Source of the DNA: Unio delphinus
Taxonomy: Eukaryota > Mollusca > Bivalvia > Unionida > Unionidae
Direction of reading: 5' to 3'
Assembly (NCBI GenBank): GCA_029339505.1
Contig: JAQISU010000094.1
Span: forward strand, 4,815,001-4,879,000
DNA length: 64,000 nt
Part shown: one piece after another, positions 49,665 to 63,848 of the stretch
How the letters are laid out: each line of letters opens with the position of its first letter
Numbering within the stretch: position 1 is the stretch's first letter
The notes under the pieces: model-generated
Told to the model about the DNA's origin: nothing
Seen by the model: the letters and a program-made list of their open reading frames with translations, nothing else
Database searches by the model: none
Made by a program: the position numbers and the translations under genes

Positions 49665-50831
49665 AGAGAATGAGAGAATGAGAGAAGGGGGAGGTGAGGT
49701 AAGGAGAGGAGCGGGGGATGCGGATATTTTTCTTTTTAATTATAAATAACCGATTATAAGAAGATTAGAGTATATTTAGGAGGCTACAACAAAACACAAA
49801 ACATCCATCACAGTATGTGTACTACATAACCGAGGAATTTACTGTATAATGCTGACAGAACTATATCATTTATAAAGATTAGATAAATCCCAAGGAACGG
49901 GCACACTTATTGATACGAAGAACATATTATTGTAGGTTACTTGGTGTAATTTATATTGTTAAGTTTATAACCAGCACAAATGTCTTTTCTCTCCTACTCC
50001 ACGTTTCTGCGCAGTTTGTCCGTTATGCATGTGGGGGGAGCGGGGGCATAAACCAGAAAGGATATGGATGAAAATGTGTACCATAATGAAATCATTTAGA
50101 AACAGAGCCTTGTTATGTTTTCTTTTCGTTATTTGTTTCATACGTCACTAATGATTAATTTGTGGAAACTCGTCATTGACCTTGAATCAAGTGCAGACGT
50201 TCGCTAGAATGTATATATATGCGTATTATTGCGCCATGGGCGGAGAACAATTTGATATTAAAGTAGTATTGGTATATCAACTTGCTATTTACCAGCACCT
50301 TAAATACCATGTTGTTTTAATATATATCGACAGAGATGGGCATCTTCTAAACACGTATTAACTACAATAGTATCTTCTAAATTGTAGCATTATACAAGTC
50401 TCAGATGGGCATCCTCTAACCTCGTATCAAACTAAATTGTATCCTCTAAATATGTCCTATGCATGGATGTGTTCAATTTATTCTAGAGAATTAACTTGCG
50501 AGCTAATGTAATGAATCTATTTATGATGTATGACGGTATGGTTTAAGTTTTGTTTGATCTCTGGTTACAGCAAAATATGAACGCTTTTTTGATCTACATG
50601 TGTTACCGTGTTGTGCATACTTTGTCCGTTTTGTTGACTGGAGTAAATATTCTTCGTTTACAGAATGGATATGTGATGGTGAATGTTAATATGCATATGC
50701 ATTATATACACTTAGCGATTAGATCTCACTGAAGCCGAGTAGCTAATTTAATGTATTGTATTACGGTATACGACTCCACTCTAACATTGTCATGGTCAAG
50801 GGTATACCTACTAAGTTTCTTAGAATAACTA

Positions 50832-50833
<2 letters not shown>

Positions 50834-50911
<78 letters not shown>
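50834..50911. repeat. (TA)n(TG)n microsatellite (unit 2)
   Basis: About 45 bases of TA and 32 bases of TG. Confidence 0.95.
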
Positions 50912-50914
<3 letters not shown>

Positions 50915-51756
50915 ACACACTTATTGGCACATCATCACATTCAAGAATGGAGTTTATTAGGAACACAAACCGAATTCATTGCGATCATTCTACACTTGCA
51001 TTTAAATTGAAATAGAACTTGTAAGCCTCTTTAGGATGCAATGCATAATGCAGTAATTTACCCTCAAATAGTCACTCTGTATCCTAGGTTATTCAAAGAA
51101 TAATACTAGTTGTCTTGCTTTCGCTCTTGTCTGTTTCTTAGTTTAACACCATATAGTCCATATATGCCATAAACCTTGGACAGAATGTTTGCTAATTAAA
51201 AGTGTAATACTTTATCTGTATAATATGTGAAATAATCAAGTGTTACACTTTACAAATATTAGAACACAACACGTCCAAATATTCAAAGAACGAAACAAAT
51301 ATGATCAGAATTTGTTAGATACTTTAAATAAATTCCTTCAGAATAGGGCCTTTTTAACTACAGAACAAATGTAACTCTGCATGCTTCAAAAACGATTAAT
51401 GATCGTTTAAGACGAATTAGGACCCTTCAAAGATAGTATTTAGAGACATGCATATTCTTCTCTCCATGTTTCGTGTTTTATACAGTATTGTCAAGATCAT
51501 ACGATTTCATCTTGTACACCAAATGGGAAAATTGAAGCGATTAAATATAATTGTGTTAGTCGGTTTCCTGATTTGTTTTGGAATTCAGTGTGTATAGGCG
51601 CTTGACAAATTTCTGCTTGATTGGTATTTATGAATTTACCAACATTTTCACAGTGTGCCATTTTGTGTGAAATCAGCCAGTTCGTAGTTTATTTCTACTG
51701 GTGCGTAGTTGCTACCTGCTGTAGAAAACATTAATAACATTGTGGTGAAAGTTTAC

Positions 51757-51800
51757 ACACACACATACACACACACACACATTCTCTTTTATTATTATTA

Positions 51801-51835
<35 letters not shown>

Positions 51836-51836
51836 G
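51757..51836. repeat. (CA)n and (TTA)n microsatellites (unit 2)
   Basis: Counterpart of 42750-42813 with a longer TTA run. Confidence 0.9.
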
Positions 51837-51969
51837 CTAGGCCAATTGAAATATTTCGTGTAAGAATATTCCGTAAGAAATAATGTGTCCTTTTGCCACT
51901 GGACCCTTCGTTGTGATGTAGTTCACAGTTTTACAATAGTTGCTATAAAAGACAATCTCATCCTTACAG

Positions 51970-52121
51970 ACGATTTACCTGATCTTGCAGCTGACACAAC
52001 ACTATCGGGAACAGTCTACGTCGCCGTGCCATCGACATCCTACGTCGCTAAGCGAGGGAAATCCACAAACTCCAAGGCAATGGAATCCGAATCCAAAAAG
52101 GCAGGTTCCTATACAAATTAA
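51970..52121 (+). CDS. Exon-like conserved segment (unit 2), function unknown
   Basis: Identical reading to unit 1 from DLPDLAADTTLSG to the TAA. The only nearby change, in the acceptor region, is CTCATCCTTACAG in place of CTCTTCCTTACAG. The acceptor AG is kept. Confidence 0.4.
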
Positions 52122-52542
52122 TATCTAAATTGACATGGGATTGAAATAACCCACAAATTAGAAATGACAAAATCAACGTGAAGATCAAAACGAGGAAGGG
52201 GTCAATTTGCCTCTTTTTAAAATATAATCAGGTAGTAATACGAATAAATAGGCTGAAATATACGAACAAAAGGAAAACATCAATGGAATGCTCTAAATAC
52301 TTATTGGTTTGATCTTATACTTGACAGTCAACATCAGGTATTTTGTATCAGTACATTACTCAAACTATGAAAACGTTCAGTATGGATTTACATAATAAGT
52401 TCAGAAACCAAGACACTTTATTTACACGACGTTTGGGGGACACGAGAAAGCGCATGCACAAAGAAAATAATTGAAAAATATCCCACTAGATTTTTCATAC
52501 GTTTCCATCTCTATCTTGGTCTAGATGTTAAAATGAGAAATC

Positions 52543-52575
52543 AATAGCCTATCAACTTGTTGTAGATAGGCTATT
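52543..52575. other. Conserved hairpin (unit 2)
   Basis: The same 11 bp stem and 11-base loop as in unit 1. Confidence 0.8.
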
Positions 52576-53128
52576 AAAATAAGACAGTGAGTCACTCCGA
52601 CAATCTTCCCAACAAAAATAAAACATTAATAATAAATTAATTTCTATAATGAGAGATATAGCCTTTCAGGTATTATCATCGTTTAATCCTCACACAAAAC
52701 ATATTCCCATTGGTCACATGAGGTTTAACAACGCTTGAAATAAAGCTGAAACTGTTCAGAAAAGTGGATAGACAAATTGAAGGCTTCAATTGCTTACCTG
52801 TGAAATTTATAAATAATATTACATTGCAGAAAAGGAATTTAGAAATACCGAAGAACTTGCGATACAGGCTCATGAAGAAGCAATTTTTAAACATTTATTA
52901 GAGACAGCTGAATTAGAATTCTCCGGATGAGATAACTCAAATATTTCATAACTAATCTTCTGAATTATGCACTCTAATACATACATATGAACAGACGATC
53001 AATTCCTTACTGATGAACCTATCTTTAGAACAAAATTGTATTAGTCAAGAAAAAAAAACCTGTTCTAAAAGTCCTCAAACTTAGGTAAGTCTCTCGTAAT
53101 GATGATATTCAAAAAGCATTTACATTAC

Positions 53129-53343
53129 GCGGCTCGAAGGTCAGATAAATAATGACAATGCTTTTTAACGAAGTATTGAGCTATGTTATATTCTTTGTGA
53201 TTGTAGTGTTAATTGCGCCCTTATTGAAAGTTGGAGAGAAATCTAAAAATGACCCCTACAGTTATAGATGTATTGATCTGTTACGTGTATTATGCAAGTT
53301 TTTTGTGAAGTGTTTATTCAATAGACTGACCGAGACGATGTAA
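53129..53343 (+). mobile_element. Reverse transcriptase fragment of a LINE (unit 2)
   Basis: Counterpart of 44105-44320 with two replacement changes (ELL to EVL and KLF to KFF). Confidence 0.55.
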
Positions 53344-54441
53344 TAATACTAAATATAACTTATCTAATGCCAAACAACAGGAGTTTCAAATGAATTGAGG
53401 AGTAGAACATCAACATTTAATCTCCAGAAAACTACATGTTTCATTTTAGAAGAAGGTGCATTAGTGTTTGCTTCTTTCAATACGAATTGCTAATGGAATC
53501 GAACATGTTGAAATCTATGTTAACTCCAGTATGAAATAATTGTCACAAAAATAGACAAGGCCTTTACAAAAGAAAGAAAATCTTTGTACACTCTTGTAGA
53601 GATTTGCACAAATGAAGTTAGTGTCAGTCCTCATTCCTATCTCGTTTTGTACGAAAAGAGTGCTATGCCATACTATAAAGTAAGTCCAAGATCAAGCATA
53701 AAGATGTAAAAATGATCAATGTATTTCATCATAATTGCACCAAAATATCTGTAATGGTTCCTCAAGCCACACAGAAATGAATTAGCAAAACGTTGCTGGT
53801 TATGAAGCGAAATTATAACAGAAAGTGCTGAAAGAAACTAAACATTTTTGTTGATTATGCAGTTGTCAAGACAACATAATATCTTCCAAAATACTTGTAT
53901 TCAGAATATACTTTCTTTTACAAAAGATCTTCTGTACGAGAAAGATTTTATATCCAATAACTCTTTCCACAAATTTAATAGTTACGAAATTGTTGAAAGT
54001 TTTTTTAGAGACAAAATATTTTCGGGAACATTACAACGAAATCAAGAGATAAAACAAGTTACTAAAACGTAGGAACTCGATTGCTTTATCATCGTTTATG
54101 TCCTACAAAAGATTTAAACAATGATGATGCACACTAGTAGAGTGTTAGGTTGCATTGGAGTACGCCTTTCTTTACAATAAATATAGTGCTCTCATATGAT
54201 AATAATCAAATGGAATATATAAGGAAGGCTATAACCAGAACATTGAAGAACAGGTTCTGACGAAAGGGTATACCTAAAAATAAGATAAACTCCAAGTCAC
54301 CCGGACCAGCATAACAGACGCAGTAACAAATACAAGCAAATCCGCTTTCATTTACTAAACCCACCCACTTCCACCCCCCAAAGAAAGAAGCAGAGCAGGA
54401 TAGATAAGGTAATCTCCACACTACGTAGATGCCAGATAAAA

Positions 54442-54662
54442 GGGATGCACAACCTTTTTCGGCCAAGGGCTAGATTGCATGTTATAAGGCTACTAGATGG
54501 CCGCAAGCACTATTTCTAAAATCATTCGAGGGCCACAAACACTGATTCGTTTAACATAATTACTGTTTGCGGGCCAGATTTCTGTATTGTTTCCATAAGC
54601 ACTGTAGACTGAACAGAACACGTTGGCGGCCCAAGGGCCTCCGGTTTCGGGTTGTGCATCCC
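54442..54662. mobile_element. hAT-like MITE, 221 bp (unit 2)
   Basis: Counterpart of 45431-45651 with a few substitutions. The terminal inverted repeats are unchanged. Confidence 0.7.
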
Positions 54663-55959
54663 AGGCCTTAAGAAATAAGCCGCCACACAGATGTACATTT
54701 AAGCGCTAAAGATGCAAGCGTTCTCCAAACCACAACAGAAACACGTTATACTTAGGAACAAAGTCCAATAACTATCTGATCACGACCGCGACCTATACAA
54801 CAAAAGAACGATGTTTTCTTACCCACACGTATCAAGATTACGTTTTCTCAATGAAAAACAATACAAAACCATAATATGTTTCCATTCTCATCAGTGGCAT
54901 AATACATCTAAAGGACAATACCTAGTATAAGATAGATACATATACTCATACATGCTGCTGAAAACATTAAATCAAAAGCCAGGTATGGGATAGGAGGGTA
55001 ATCTCCCAACTAGGGAATGTGCCGAGTATAGGGACCCTCCGGAGGGTGTTAATCCAATTTGTCTTTGGCACAAACTTATTTGGAATTATATCAAATATTT
55101 TCTTATAATGAGCACAACCCAGAGACAAGGAACCAGAGATGGTGGCATAGAGAAAAGCTTCCCGTGTCAGATTCTGACCCCCATAAAATCAAATATTATT
55201 TGCCATTATCTTTAAATGCTTTCATAATTGATCACCGGTGCATTTACTAAATCAAAGAGAGTGATAAATAACTTTCCATTAAAATAGACATTTTATTTTG
55301 TTTTACTTTTATTTAACAATAATATTTTCAAAGAAAAAGTTCGTAAATATAACTACCGACATCCCACTGAGGTTAGGTGGGCACTACAATTTTCTATCTA
55401 ATAAACATACGTTCATCTTATAACTACGTATACCTTGAGAAACACGTAAAACCAAGAACAAAATTAAAATGGAAAATGAAAGAATTTTTTATTTGGAATT
55501 TTATTTAACAATCATACAAATATTGGTTGCATATGTACCATATCAATATTATTGTAGAATAATGAATGTACAAACCTATCGATGTGTAAAAAAGAAAGAT
55601 TAAATGATTTGAACGGATAGTAAAATATTTATATAGGTAATCATTTCAGCAGCTTACTAAATGATACATATTAGAGCAGTTTAATAATCCAATAAAATGT
55701 TATTATAATACGATAGAGCGTTGTATGAAGCCGCGATACCGATTTACTAAATTACATCAATTCAAATAAATTATTAATATGTAAGAACACCTTTCCGCTA
55801 ATACATTTTACAGATCTGTTCAAGCATTTCATTTATCCATTATATCGATTTAATAACCTATTATAATGATAATTTAAAAGATGGGATAAATTTCTGACAC
55901 GTAGAAGAAACGGGTATTACTCCATTAAAACGATGTGATAATTAGTTATAACGATTTAC

Positions 55960-56582
55960 AATACTGTTTTGACATGGAGATAAGCGCCGAGAAGACAAAC
56001 CTGATGACCAATAGTGGCAAACAAATCGCAACAGTAGACCAGTAAAGATATCTTGATTCCATCTGGAGAGACAAGAAAATCTGTCTGAAAACTAAAATCA
56101 GACTATTGAGAGCACTAGTTAGCTCAATCGTTTTGTATTCATGTGAGGCCTGGATCCTGACAGCAGAATAACATTGAATAATCAAGGCATTTGAAATGAG
56201 ATGCTACAGAACCATCCTTGGCATTTCTTACATGGACCACATCACAAAAGATTTAGTGCTAAACGCCATCAGGCACAAACGAGACCATTATGAAGACCTC
56301 CTTACAGCTATCAAATTGATAAAGCTGAAATGGTATGGCCATGTCACTGGAGCCAACAGTCCATCCACAACAGTACTGCAAGGCAGCGTCCAGTGTGGCA
56401 GAAGGTGAGGTAGACAGAGAATAAACTTGGCTGATAACATCACAGAATGGACCAGAAAAATTGTTGCGGACACAGGCATTGGCACATGATCGAGACACGT
56501 GGAGGGAACTGGTAAGATATTCAGAAGCACAGTACCTAAACAACAACACTAGGCCAAATGAGTGATGATGATGATGATGATT
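55960..56582 (+). mobile_element. LINE 3' end, RTE-like (unit 2)
   Basis: Counterpart of 46960-47585. The stops are in the same places, so the element was already dead before the duplication. Confidence 0.75.
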
Positions 56583-57701
56583 ATGAGACAGTTAAAGATG
56601 TTCTGCAGTGATTTACAAATACGTTATAACGAATTTCATCTGTGCACTTTCTCCACCAAGAACGGATTCTTAAAACATATTTAAGAACACAGTAAATGAA
56701 CACTAACAATGTAAGTTTAATTAATAAATTATAATACGAAACACTTGCAAAAACCATCCCTTGTAAACTCTCTGTAGACCTATTAGTCGATCTATATCGC
56801 GATTTCATTTTTGTTAGGTGATGCGAGGCTTCAGTTGCCACATCATTTGAACCTAATCAGTAATTAGAATGTATTTGTGATAATATGTCTGATCAGTTAT
56901 AATAGTCTGTGAGAGTCACGAAGTTAGATGCTATCCTAAGAATGTTTTTGTTACTCTGACCGACGACATTGATTATATATGCTGTTTATTTTCAAATTGC
57001 TAAACATTATGAAAGGATTGATAATCGCCAGGTGTACGACTTTGGCCACAACATGACACAAAATGAACAGTTTGGAGGTAATCACTTATAATAAAGGTGA
57101 TCTGAACATGCACAGTGTTGTTTTCAATGTAATTCTTAAGTTTGATCTAGACTTAAAACACAGTTCAGGTTTTGATCGATAAAATATGAGCATCTTTACT
57201 TTTTTCAGAGGCGTACATCCAGTCGATTAAAACATGTTAACAGAGCAGGTAAGTTATACATTATCTAGTTAATATTTTGTTTATATATAATAAAAACGTG
57301 TTATGTGTATGGCTTAGCAATTTTCCTTAATGTGTTTCTATTGTGGAAAGGAAATTACACAGAATACCGGACGCTTTGTTTGGGTTAATAATTTACCTGG
57401 TTATTGTTATCGGTAACATACGTCCCTTTTCTTGCATCAACATTAGCTGATTCCTTGAAAACAAATCCTAATTTCGAGGATTTGAACATGCTCATTCTTA
57501 CTGGCAATATCGCAATAAAATGAATTAAACACCGTAGCAAACTAGTTCAACATAATATAGTTCCCAATGTATACGCATTCCATTTCAAACTAGTCAATGT
57601 CTACGTCGAAACACAAAATAGGAAGAAATAGGAAACTCACATTCAACAACATATGTCAATACAGCAAAGATACAATGAATACACTTGTCGGCAAAAGAGA
57701 G

Positions 57702-59770
57702 AACATATGTCACATAGTAACACAGGTAAGTACCATAATGTCTTCATTGTCCTGGAATGTGACTGATTTGCCACTAATGTAAGAAAAACAATACAACTCA
57801 TGTTAGTTCTTTTTAATGTTTGCAATGTATATTTTTTAAAACATTATGAAATATGTATTTGGCGTTTTATGGAAATATGGTACAGCCTCTAAAACTCACC
57901 CCATGTGACATACGTTACCATGTCTAGGCCTTCGTGTATACCGTGCAAATGTGTAAACAGTCGTCATATACAGTGGAGACTCATTAATCCAAACTCCGTT
58001 TATCCGGAAACCTCGCTCTCCGGACATATCTCAACGGGAACGTAATTCCTAAACGTTAATTTCTTCTTGTGATCAAGAAATCTGCGTTCCGGATCCGAAA
58101 ATCAAAATCGGGGACCAAAGTGTAAAACTATATTAAAACTTGTCTCGATCATCCGGAAATAATCTGTTCAAAAATAAGAAAATTTGAAAATTCGTAAATG
58201 AAAATAGTCAGTAGCATAATAAATATAACACAATAGTGAAGTCCTTGAGAATAGATGGCCACTATCAGTAACTACGTTGGGTGACTATATTGTAACCAGT
58301 GATTGTATACACAATGTCTGATTTAGCTAGTCGCCGATTAAATAAAGACAGTGGGATCAAATCGTCCACGCTTCTTCACATAACATATGGTAAATAAATT
58401 AAAAGTGTTATTAAGCCTTTTAGTTGTTTACCAGTTGTATGGAACAATCATAGTTTATTGATGGCTGTACAAATAGAGTTGACAGAATTAAGCTGTGGAC
58501 AGTATAGGGCTTCATTTCCGAATAAAATGGAGATGCCAATCATTAACAACTGTAACAGCTGTAAAATACGACTGATAAAAATAATTCAATCATCCGGAAA
58601 ACTCGTCAGTACGGACATATTCACTGGGAAGTATGTGTCCGGATTAACGAGGCTCTAATCGAGAGAATGAGAGAATGAGAGAAGGGGGAGGTGAGGTAAG
58701 GAGAGGAGCGGGGGATGCGGATATTTTTCTTTTTAATTATAAAAAACCGATTATAAGAAGATTAGAGTATATTTAGGAGGCTACAACAAAACAAAAAACA
58801 TCCATCACAGTATGTGTACTACATAACCGAGGAATTTACTGTATAATGCTGACAGAACTATATCATTTATAAAGATTAGATAAATCCCAAGGAACGGGCA
58901 CACGTATCGATACGACGAACATATTATTGTAGGTTACTTGGTGTAATTTATATTGTTAAGTTTAAAACCAGCACAAATATCTTTTCTCTCCTACTCCACG
59001 TTTCTGCGCAGTTTGTCCGTTATGTATGAGGGAGGGGGGGGGGGCATAAACCAGAAAGGATATGGATGAAAATGTGTACCATAATGAAATCATTTAGAAA
59101 CAGAGCCTTGTTATGTTTTCTTTTCGTTATTTGTTTCATACGTCACTAATGATTAAAGTGTGGAAACTCGTCATTGACCTTGAATCAAGTGCAGACGTTC
59201 CCTAGAATGTATATATATGCGTATTATTGCGCCATGGGCGGAGAACAATTTGATATTAAAGAAGTATTGGTATATCAACTTGCTATTTACCAGCACCTTA
59301 AATACCATGTTGTTTTAATATATATCGACAGAGATGGGCATCTTCTAAACACGTATTAACTACAATAGTATCTTCTAAATTTTAGTATTATACAAGTCTC
59401 AGATGGGCATCCTCTAACCTCGTATCAAACTAAATTGTATCCTCTAAATATGTCCTATGCATGGATGTGTTCAATTTATTCTAGAGAATTAGCTTGCGAG
59501 CTAATGTAATGAATCTATTTATGATGTATGATGGTATGGTTTAAGTTTTCTTTGATCTCTGATTACAGCAAGAAATGAACGCATTTTTGATCTACATGTG
59601 TTACCGTGTTGTGCATATTTTGTCCGTTTTGTTGACTGGAGTAAATATTCTTCGTTTACAGAATGGATATGTGATGGTGAATGTTAAATATTCATATGTA
59701 TTATATGCACATAGCGATTAGGTCTCACTGAAGCCGAGTAGCTAATTTAATGCATTCTATTACGGCATAC
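57702..59770. repeat. Unit 3 of the tandem duplication, left part
   Basis: Collinear with the first 2.07 kb of units 1 and 2, including the pogo-like element and two 69 bp repeats. Up to about 59480 it carries the unit 1/2 variants. From about 59490 it carries variants found in copy 0, for example GAATTAGCTTGCG, CTGATTACAGC and GCATATTTTGTCC. Similarity then falls away and ends near 59820. Confidence 0.9.
57971..58661. mobile_element. Pogo/Tigger-like non-autonomous DNA transposon (unit 3)
   Basis: Third copy at the same place in the unit. A change in its right end (CTCTAATCG for CTCCAATCG) shortens the internal open frame to 66 codons. Confidence 0.75.
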
Positions 59771-60125
59771 GACTCCACCCAAATATTGACATCGTCACGG
59801 GTGTACCTACTGAATATTTTTAAATAACTGTGATCACAAAGAAACCTCTTGTTAAAAGTACCTCACCTTTCACATCTTTAGACTGCTACCATTCCTTTGT
59901 TTATTATAATGCTTGGCCCATATTCGTAAAGAGCGGAATCAAGAAAAAATTTAATCATTTTGTTCTGCTTTGCTTGTAGCTATCAAAAACTTTCCTCAAC
60001 GGTGTTCAAATCCCTACCCGTACCTGACGTATCCCAAATATATATTATAGCTGCCAGTAATATATAAAGTATGCATTATTTTTAGAATGATACTACTACC
60101 ATAACAACGGGGATAAATAATCAGG

Positions 60126-60175
60126 AATGAATGAATGAATGAATGAATGAATGAATGAATGAATGAATGAATGAA
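60126..60175. repeat. (GAAT)n microsatellite
   Basis: About 12 copies of GAAT. Confidence 0.95.
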
Positions 60176-61073
60176 ATGTTCTTAATAGCAAATCAATGTG
60201 CTGTAATAAAAATTCTGATTTAATTGTATCATGGTTATGGAAACAAGATGGAGTTTTAGTTTCGATCTCAACAGAGAGTGTCATCTTCTCAACTCGTATC
60301 AACTACGACAGTACCATGTAAATTCCCAACAAGCAAGAATGACGCAAAAATACAATCAGTGGAACAAGTCATATAGCGATTGCCAAAATGTTATAAAGTC
60401 ACTCTCTGACTTAAAATTTTTTTTCTGAACGTAGTCATATCGTCATGTTTTTCATCCGAATAAGTCTTACTTAGTCTGGTTGGCTCTTCATGGAGAAGTT
60501 GCTAATCAGACATTCAATATAATTATCATGGCACTCATCATCTAATGGTATGTCTATACTTCCGAAATTGACCGTCATATTCACATTGAAAGTCTTATTA
60601 CATAATTTCACTGCCAGTGTCAATCTGCAGTAGTATAAAAGATGAAATGGTCCTATCTAAAGTTCCTGGAAAGTTATTTACAGACTGAAGAGAATCACTC
60701 CTTCTGAGGGACTATGCTTTTAATTTCCATTTCTGAAATAGTAAATGAAACATATTTCAAGTCATGTTGTAGGCTTTGTTGGAACATTTGGCATTTAATT
60801 TTTCTATAGTTTAAAGGGTATCCAAAGGTTTTGACTATTTTCTTTTACAATGGATAATTGGTAACAAATTTAGGCAATTGTTTGTACAGTTGTGCTTGCA
60901 TCAGTATCATTCAGAATGTTATCTCGCTCTTTCTTAAAATCTTTTTTATTACTTTTGTACATGTAAGTTCTATCTACTTGGGATGATAGTTTTTATGAAG
61001 TCATTACATATTACTACAAAACTAAAATATTAATTTGTAACCATATATCGTAGGTATGGTGATATTTATATTC

Positions 61074-61284
61074 TGTTGTTGTTGTTGTAGGGTATAACGC
61101 CATTTTTCAGCACACGATAGGCTATACATGGCGGCCAGTATTAATGGTGGAGGATGAACCCTGGAAAACCCTCGGAAAGAACCACCGACTGACGGGAAGG
61201 TACTGGCAAGCTTTCTCACATAACTACATTAGCCGAATCTTAGACTCGAACCCACGCAGACAGAGATGAGATGGCAGTGATCCG
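61074..61284 (-). mobile_element. tRNA-derived SINE, 5'-truncated
   Basis: Same family as 19613-19866 on the - strand: GGGTTCGAGTCTAAGATTCG (B-box), GAGAAAGCTTGCCAGTACCT, CATCCTCCACCATTAATACT, then GGCGTTATACCCTACAACAA as the tail. The A-box half is missing, the copy starting at GGATCACTGCC. Confidence 0.85.
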
Positions 61285-61580
61285 GGTGATTACTCGAAAG
61301 AATATAAATATTATCTAAAAAAATATATATTTATTATTCGGTACTTTAGGAAGAATTGTAATGAAAATAGAGTGCTATGAAATTACCTTGGGTTACTACT
61401 TAAACATGCAGGGATTTATGCTCTAATTTCGGGTACGCACTAACGGAAGGAGTGGGTGCCCTCTAATTTCGGGTACGCGCTATAGGAAGGATTGGGTGTC
61501 GTTCGCAGAGCATGTTATTTTATTCTGTGTTGTATTTAAATAAACGTATATATTTTAGTTAAATATCTTTCCTTATGTAA

Positions 61581-61815
61581 TGTTGTTGTTTTGAGAATAA
61601 CACCATTTGTTCGGCATACAATAGACCGCTAGTTTAACTGCACGACGAAGAAGCCGGGAAGACTCTTGGGAAAAAAAACAGACTTCAAAGGAAAACTAGC
61701 TTGGCGTTCTCAAATACCCACATGGTCGAGCATAAACCCGAATTTACTGAAAACATAGTTGATATGGCAGAGATCGGTATAGACAATGTCATTAAACCAG
61801 TCGGCCACTAGTAGA
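61581..61815 (-). mobile_element. tRNA-derived SINE, old diverged copy
   Basis: On the - strand it starts GTGGCCGACTGGTTTAATGA (A-box-like), keeps the spacing of the family, and ends GGTGTTATTCTCAAAACAAC. The B-box is badly decayed (TTCGGGTTTATGC). It is much more diverged than the copy 300 bases away. Confidence 0.65.
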
Positions 61816-63018
61816 CCATGTCAAGCTATTATTTCCATGAATATTAAAACATCTTTAATAAAACACGTTGGTGGGGATCCAATACGAAACCTTCGCCTGG
61901 GTGCTTTCTCGCTTATCACAAACATGCAACGCCTGTGCATCCATCGTTGACCAGTCAACACTTTATCTTGTTACATTCTTTAATATATAATTGTTGAACG
62001 TTTATATATTCTCTACATCCTAAACTAATTTCACATGTCGATGAAATACAAAGGCTTTTTCAAAAGCCAGACAACCAGTCAAGTCATCAACATGTGTTCA
62101 TCAATATGTTTGCAACTATACAAAAGCTGGTTTAAACATACGATACATCACGGATCTGTCAAATGAATATTAAAAATATGTACAAGTCCAAATAATAAGT
62201 AATTGAAACAATCTCTAAATGTTCCAGACCTTGATGAAATATTGTAAAACATTTTTTTCCCGATCTTCGCTAAATACGTTATTAACATTCGTTAAAATAT
62301 ACCATCTTTATAACCTTAGAGTATTATAGAAATTAACTTTTCACCTTCAACCTCCTCCTCATTTTGTTGCCTAGGTTTTACTAATGTTCTTTCGTACATT
62401 TATCTGTATAGTGGAATGAATATTTCACTTATGCTCAGATATATTTTGTGATGATTTATTTATTTAATGTATTAAATGGATATATAGAACGCTCATAGTC
62501 ATTAGTTTCTAATCATTACTTGGGAATTATTATGAATTAGTTCAAAGACTTAAGAAAACAAAAATATGATCAAATTTGGTAGATACTTTAAATAAATTCC
62601 TTTAGAATAGGGCTTTTTTAACTACACAACAAATGTAAGTCTGTATACTTCAAAACAATTAATGATCGTTTAGACAAATTAGGACCCATCAAAGATAGTA
62701 TTTAGAGACATGCATATTCTTCTCTCCATTTTCCTTGTTTTATACAGTAATGTCAAAAATATACTATTTCATCTTGTACACCAAATGGGAAGATTGATGT
62801 GATTAAATATAATTGTGTTAGTCGGTTTCATGATTTTTTTTGGGAATTCAGTGTGTAAAGGCGCTTGACAAATTTCTGCTTGATTGGTATTTATGAATTT
62901 ACCAATATTTTCACAGTGTGCCATTTTGTATGAAATCAGCTATTTCATTGTTTATTTATAATGGGGCGTATTTGCTACCTGCTGTAGAAAACATTAATAA
63001 CATTGTGGAGAAAAGTTT

Positions 63019-63020
<2 letters not shown>

Positions 63021-63052
<32 letters not shown>

Positions 63053-63092
63053 CCACACATACACACACACACATTCTCTTTTATTATTATTA

Positions 63093-63145
<53 letters not shown>

Positions 63146-63146
63146 G
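63021..63146. repeat. (CA)n and (TTA)n microsatellites (unit 3)
   Basis: The longest of the three counterparts. The 170-codon open frame at 62918-63430 reads through it and should not be taken as a gene start. Confidence 0.9.
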
Positions 63147-63278
63147 CCTTGCCAATGAAAATATTACGTGTACTAAAATTCCGTAAGAAAAAATGTGTCC
63201 TTTTGCCACTCGACCCTCGTTGTGATGTTGTTCACAGTTTTACAATAGTTGCTATAAAAGACAATATGTTCTTTACAG

Positions 63279-63430
63279 TCGATTTACCTGATCCTGCCGC
63301 TGACACAACACTATCAGGAACAGTTTACGTCACCGAGCCATCGACATCCAACGTCGCTAAGCGAGGGAAATCCTCAAAGTCTAAAGCAATGGAATCCGAA
63401 TCCAAAAAGGCAGGTTCCTATACAAATTAA
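63279..63430 (+). CDS. Exon-like conserved segment (unit 3), function unknown
   Basis: Same acceptor position (TTCTTTACAG ends 63278), same length and same TAA as in units 1 and 2. It reads DLPDPAADTTLSGTVYVTE then PSTSNVAKRGKSSKSKAMES. The C-terminal ESKKAGSYTN is unchanged. No stop or frameshift has entered although surrounding DNA has diverged and changed length. Confidence 0.4.
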
Positions 63431-63848
63431 TATCTAAATTTACATGGGATTGAAATAACCCACCAATTAGAAATGACAATCGACATGAAGATCAAAACGA
63501 AGAAGGGGTGAATTTCCCTCTTTTAAAATATAATCAGGTAGTAATACGAATAAATAGGCTAATATATACGAACAAAAGGAAAACATCAATGGAAAACTCT
63601 AAGCACGTCTTGCTTTGATCTATTACTTGACAGTCAACATCAGGTATTTTGTATCAGTACATTACTCAAACTATGAAAACGTCCAGTATGGATTTACATA
63701 ATAAGTTCAGAAACCAAGACACTTTATTTACACGACGTTTGGGGGACACGAGAAAGCGCATGCACAACGAAAATAATTGAAAAATATCCCACTAGATTTT
63801 TCATACATTTCCATCTATATCCTGGTCTAGATGTTAAAATGAGAAATC

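Larger units (their letters stand above)
48705..57701. repeat. Tandem segmental duplication, unit 2 (8997 bp)
   Basis: Collinear with unit 1 in every part. It differs by a shorter (TA)(TG) tract, a 15-base insertion near 51222 (ATAATATGTGAAATA region), longer TTA tracts, and sparse substitutions. Confidence 0.93.
59771..62550. other. Sequence present only in unit 3
   Basis: In units 1 and 2 the corresponding interval (about 41770-42290) is half a kilobase built around the (TA)(TG) microsatellite. Here there are about 2.8 kb of other sequence with two antisense SINEs, a (GAAT)n run and one diverged 69 bp repeat at 60274. The rest, including 60430-61070 and 61816-62550, shows no recognisable feature. 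Confidence 0.7.

Noticed and set aside
62918..63430. 170-codon frame in unit 3
   Set aside because: It reads through (CA)n and (TTA)n microsatellites. Only the part after the acceptor at 63278 is shared with the other units.
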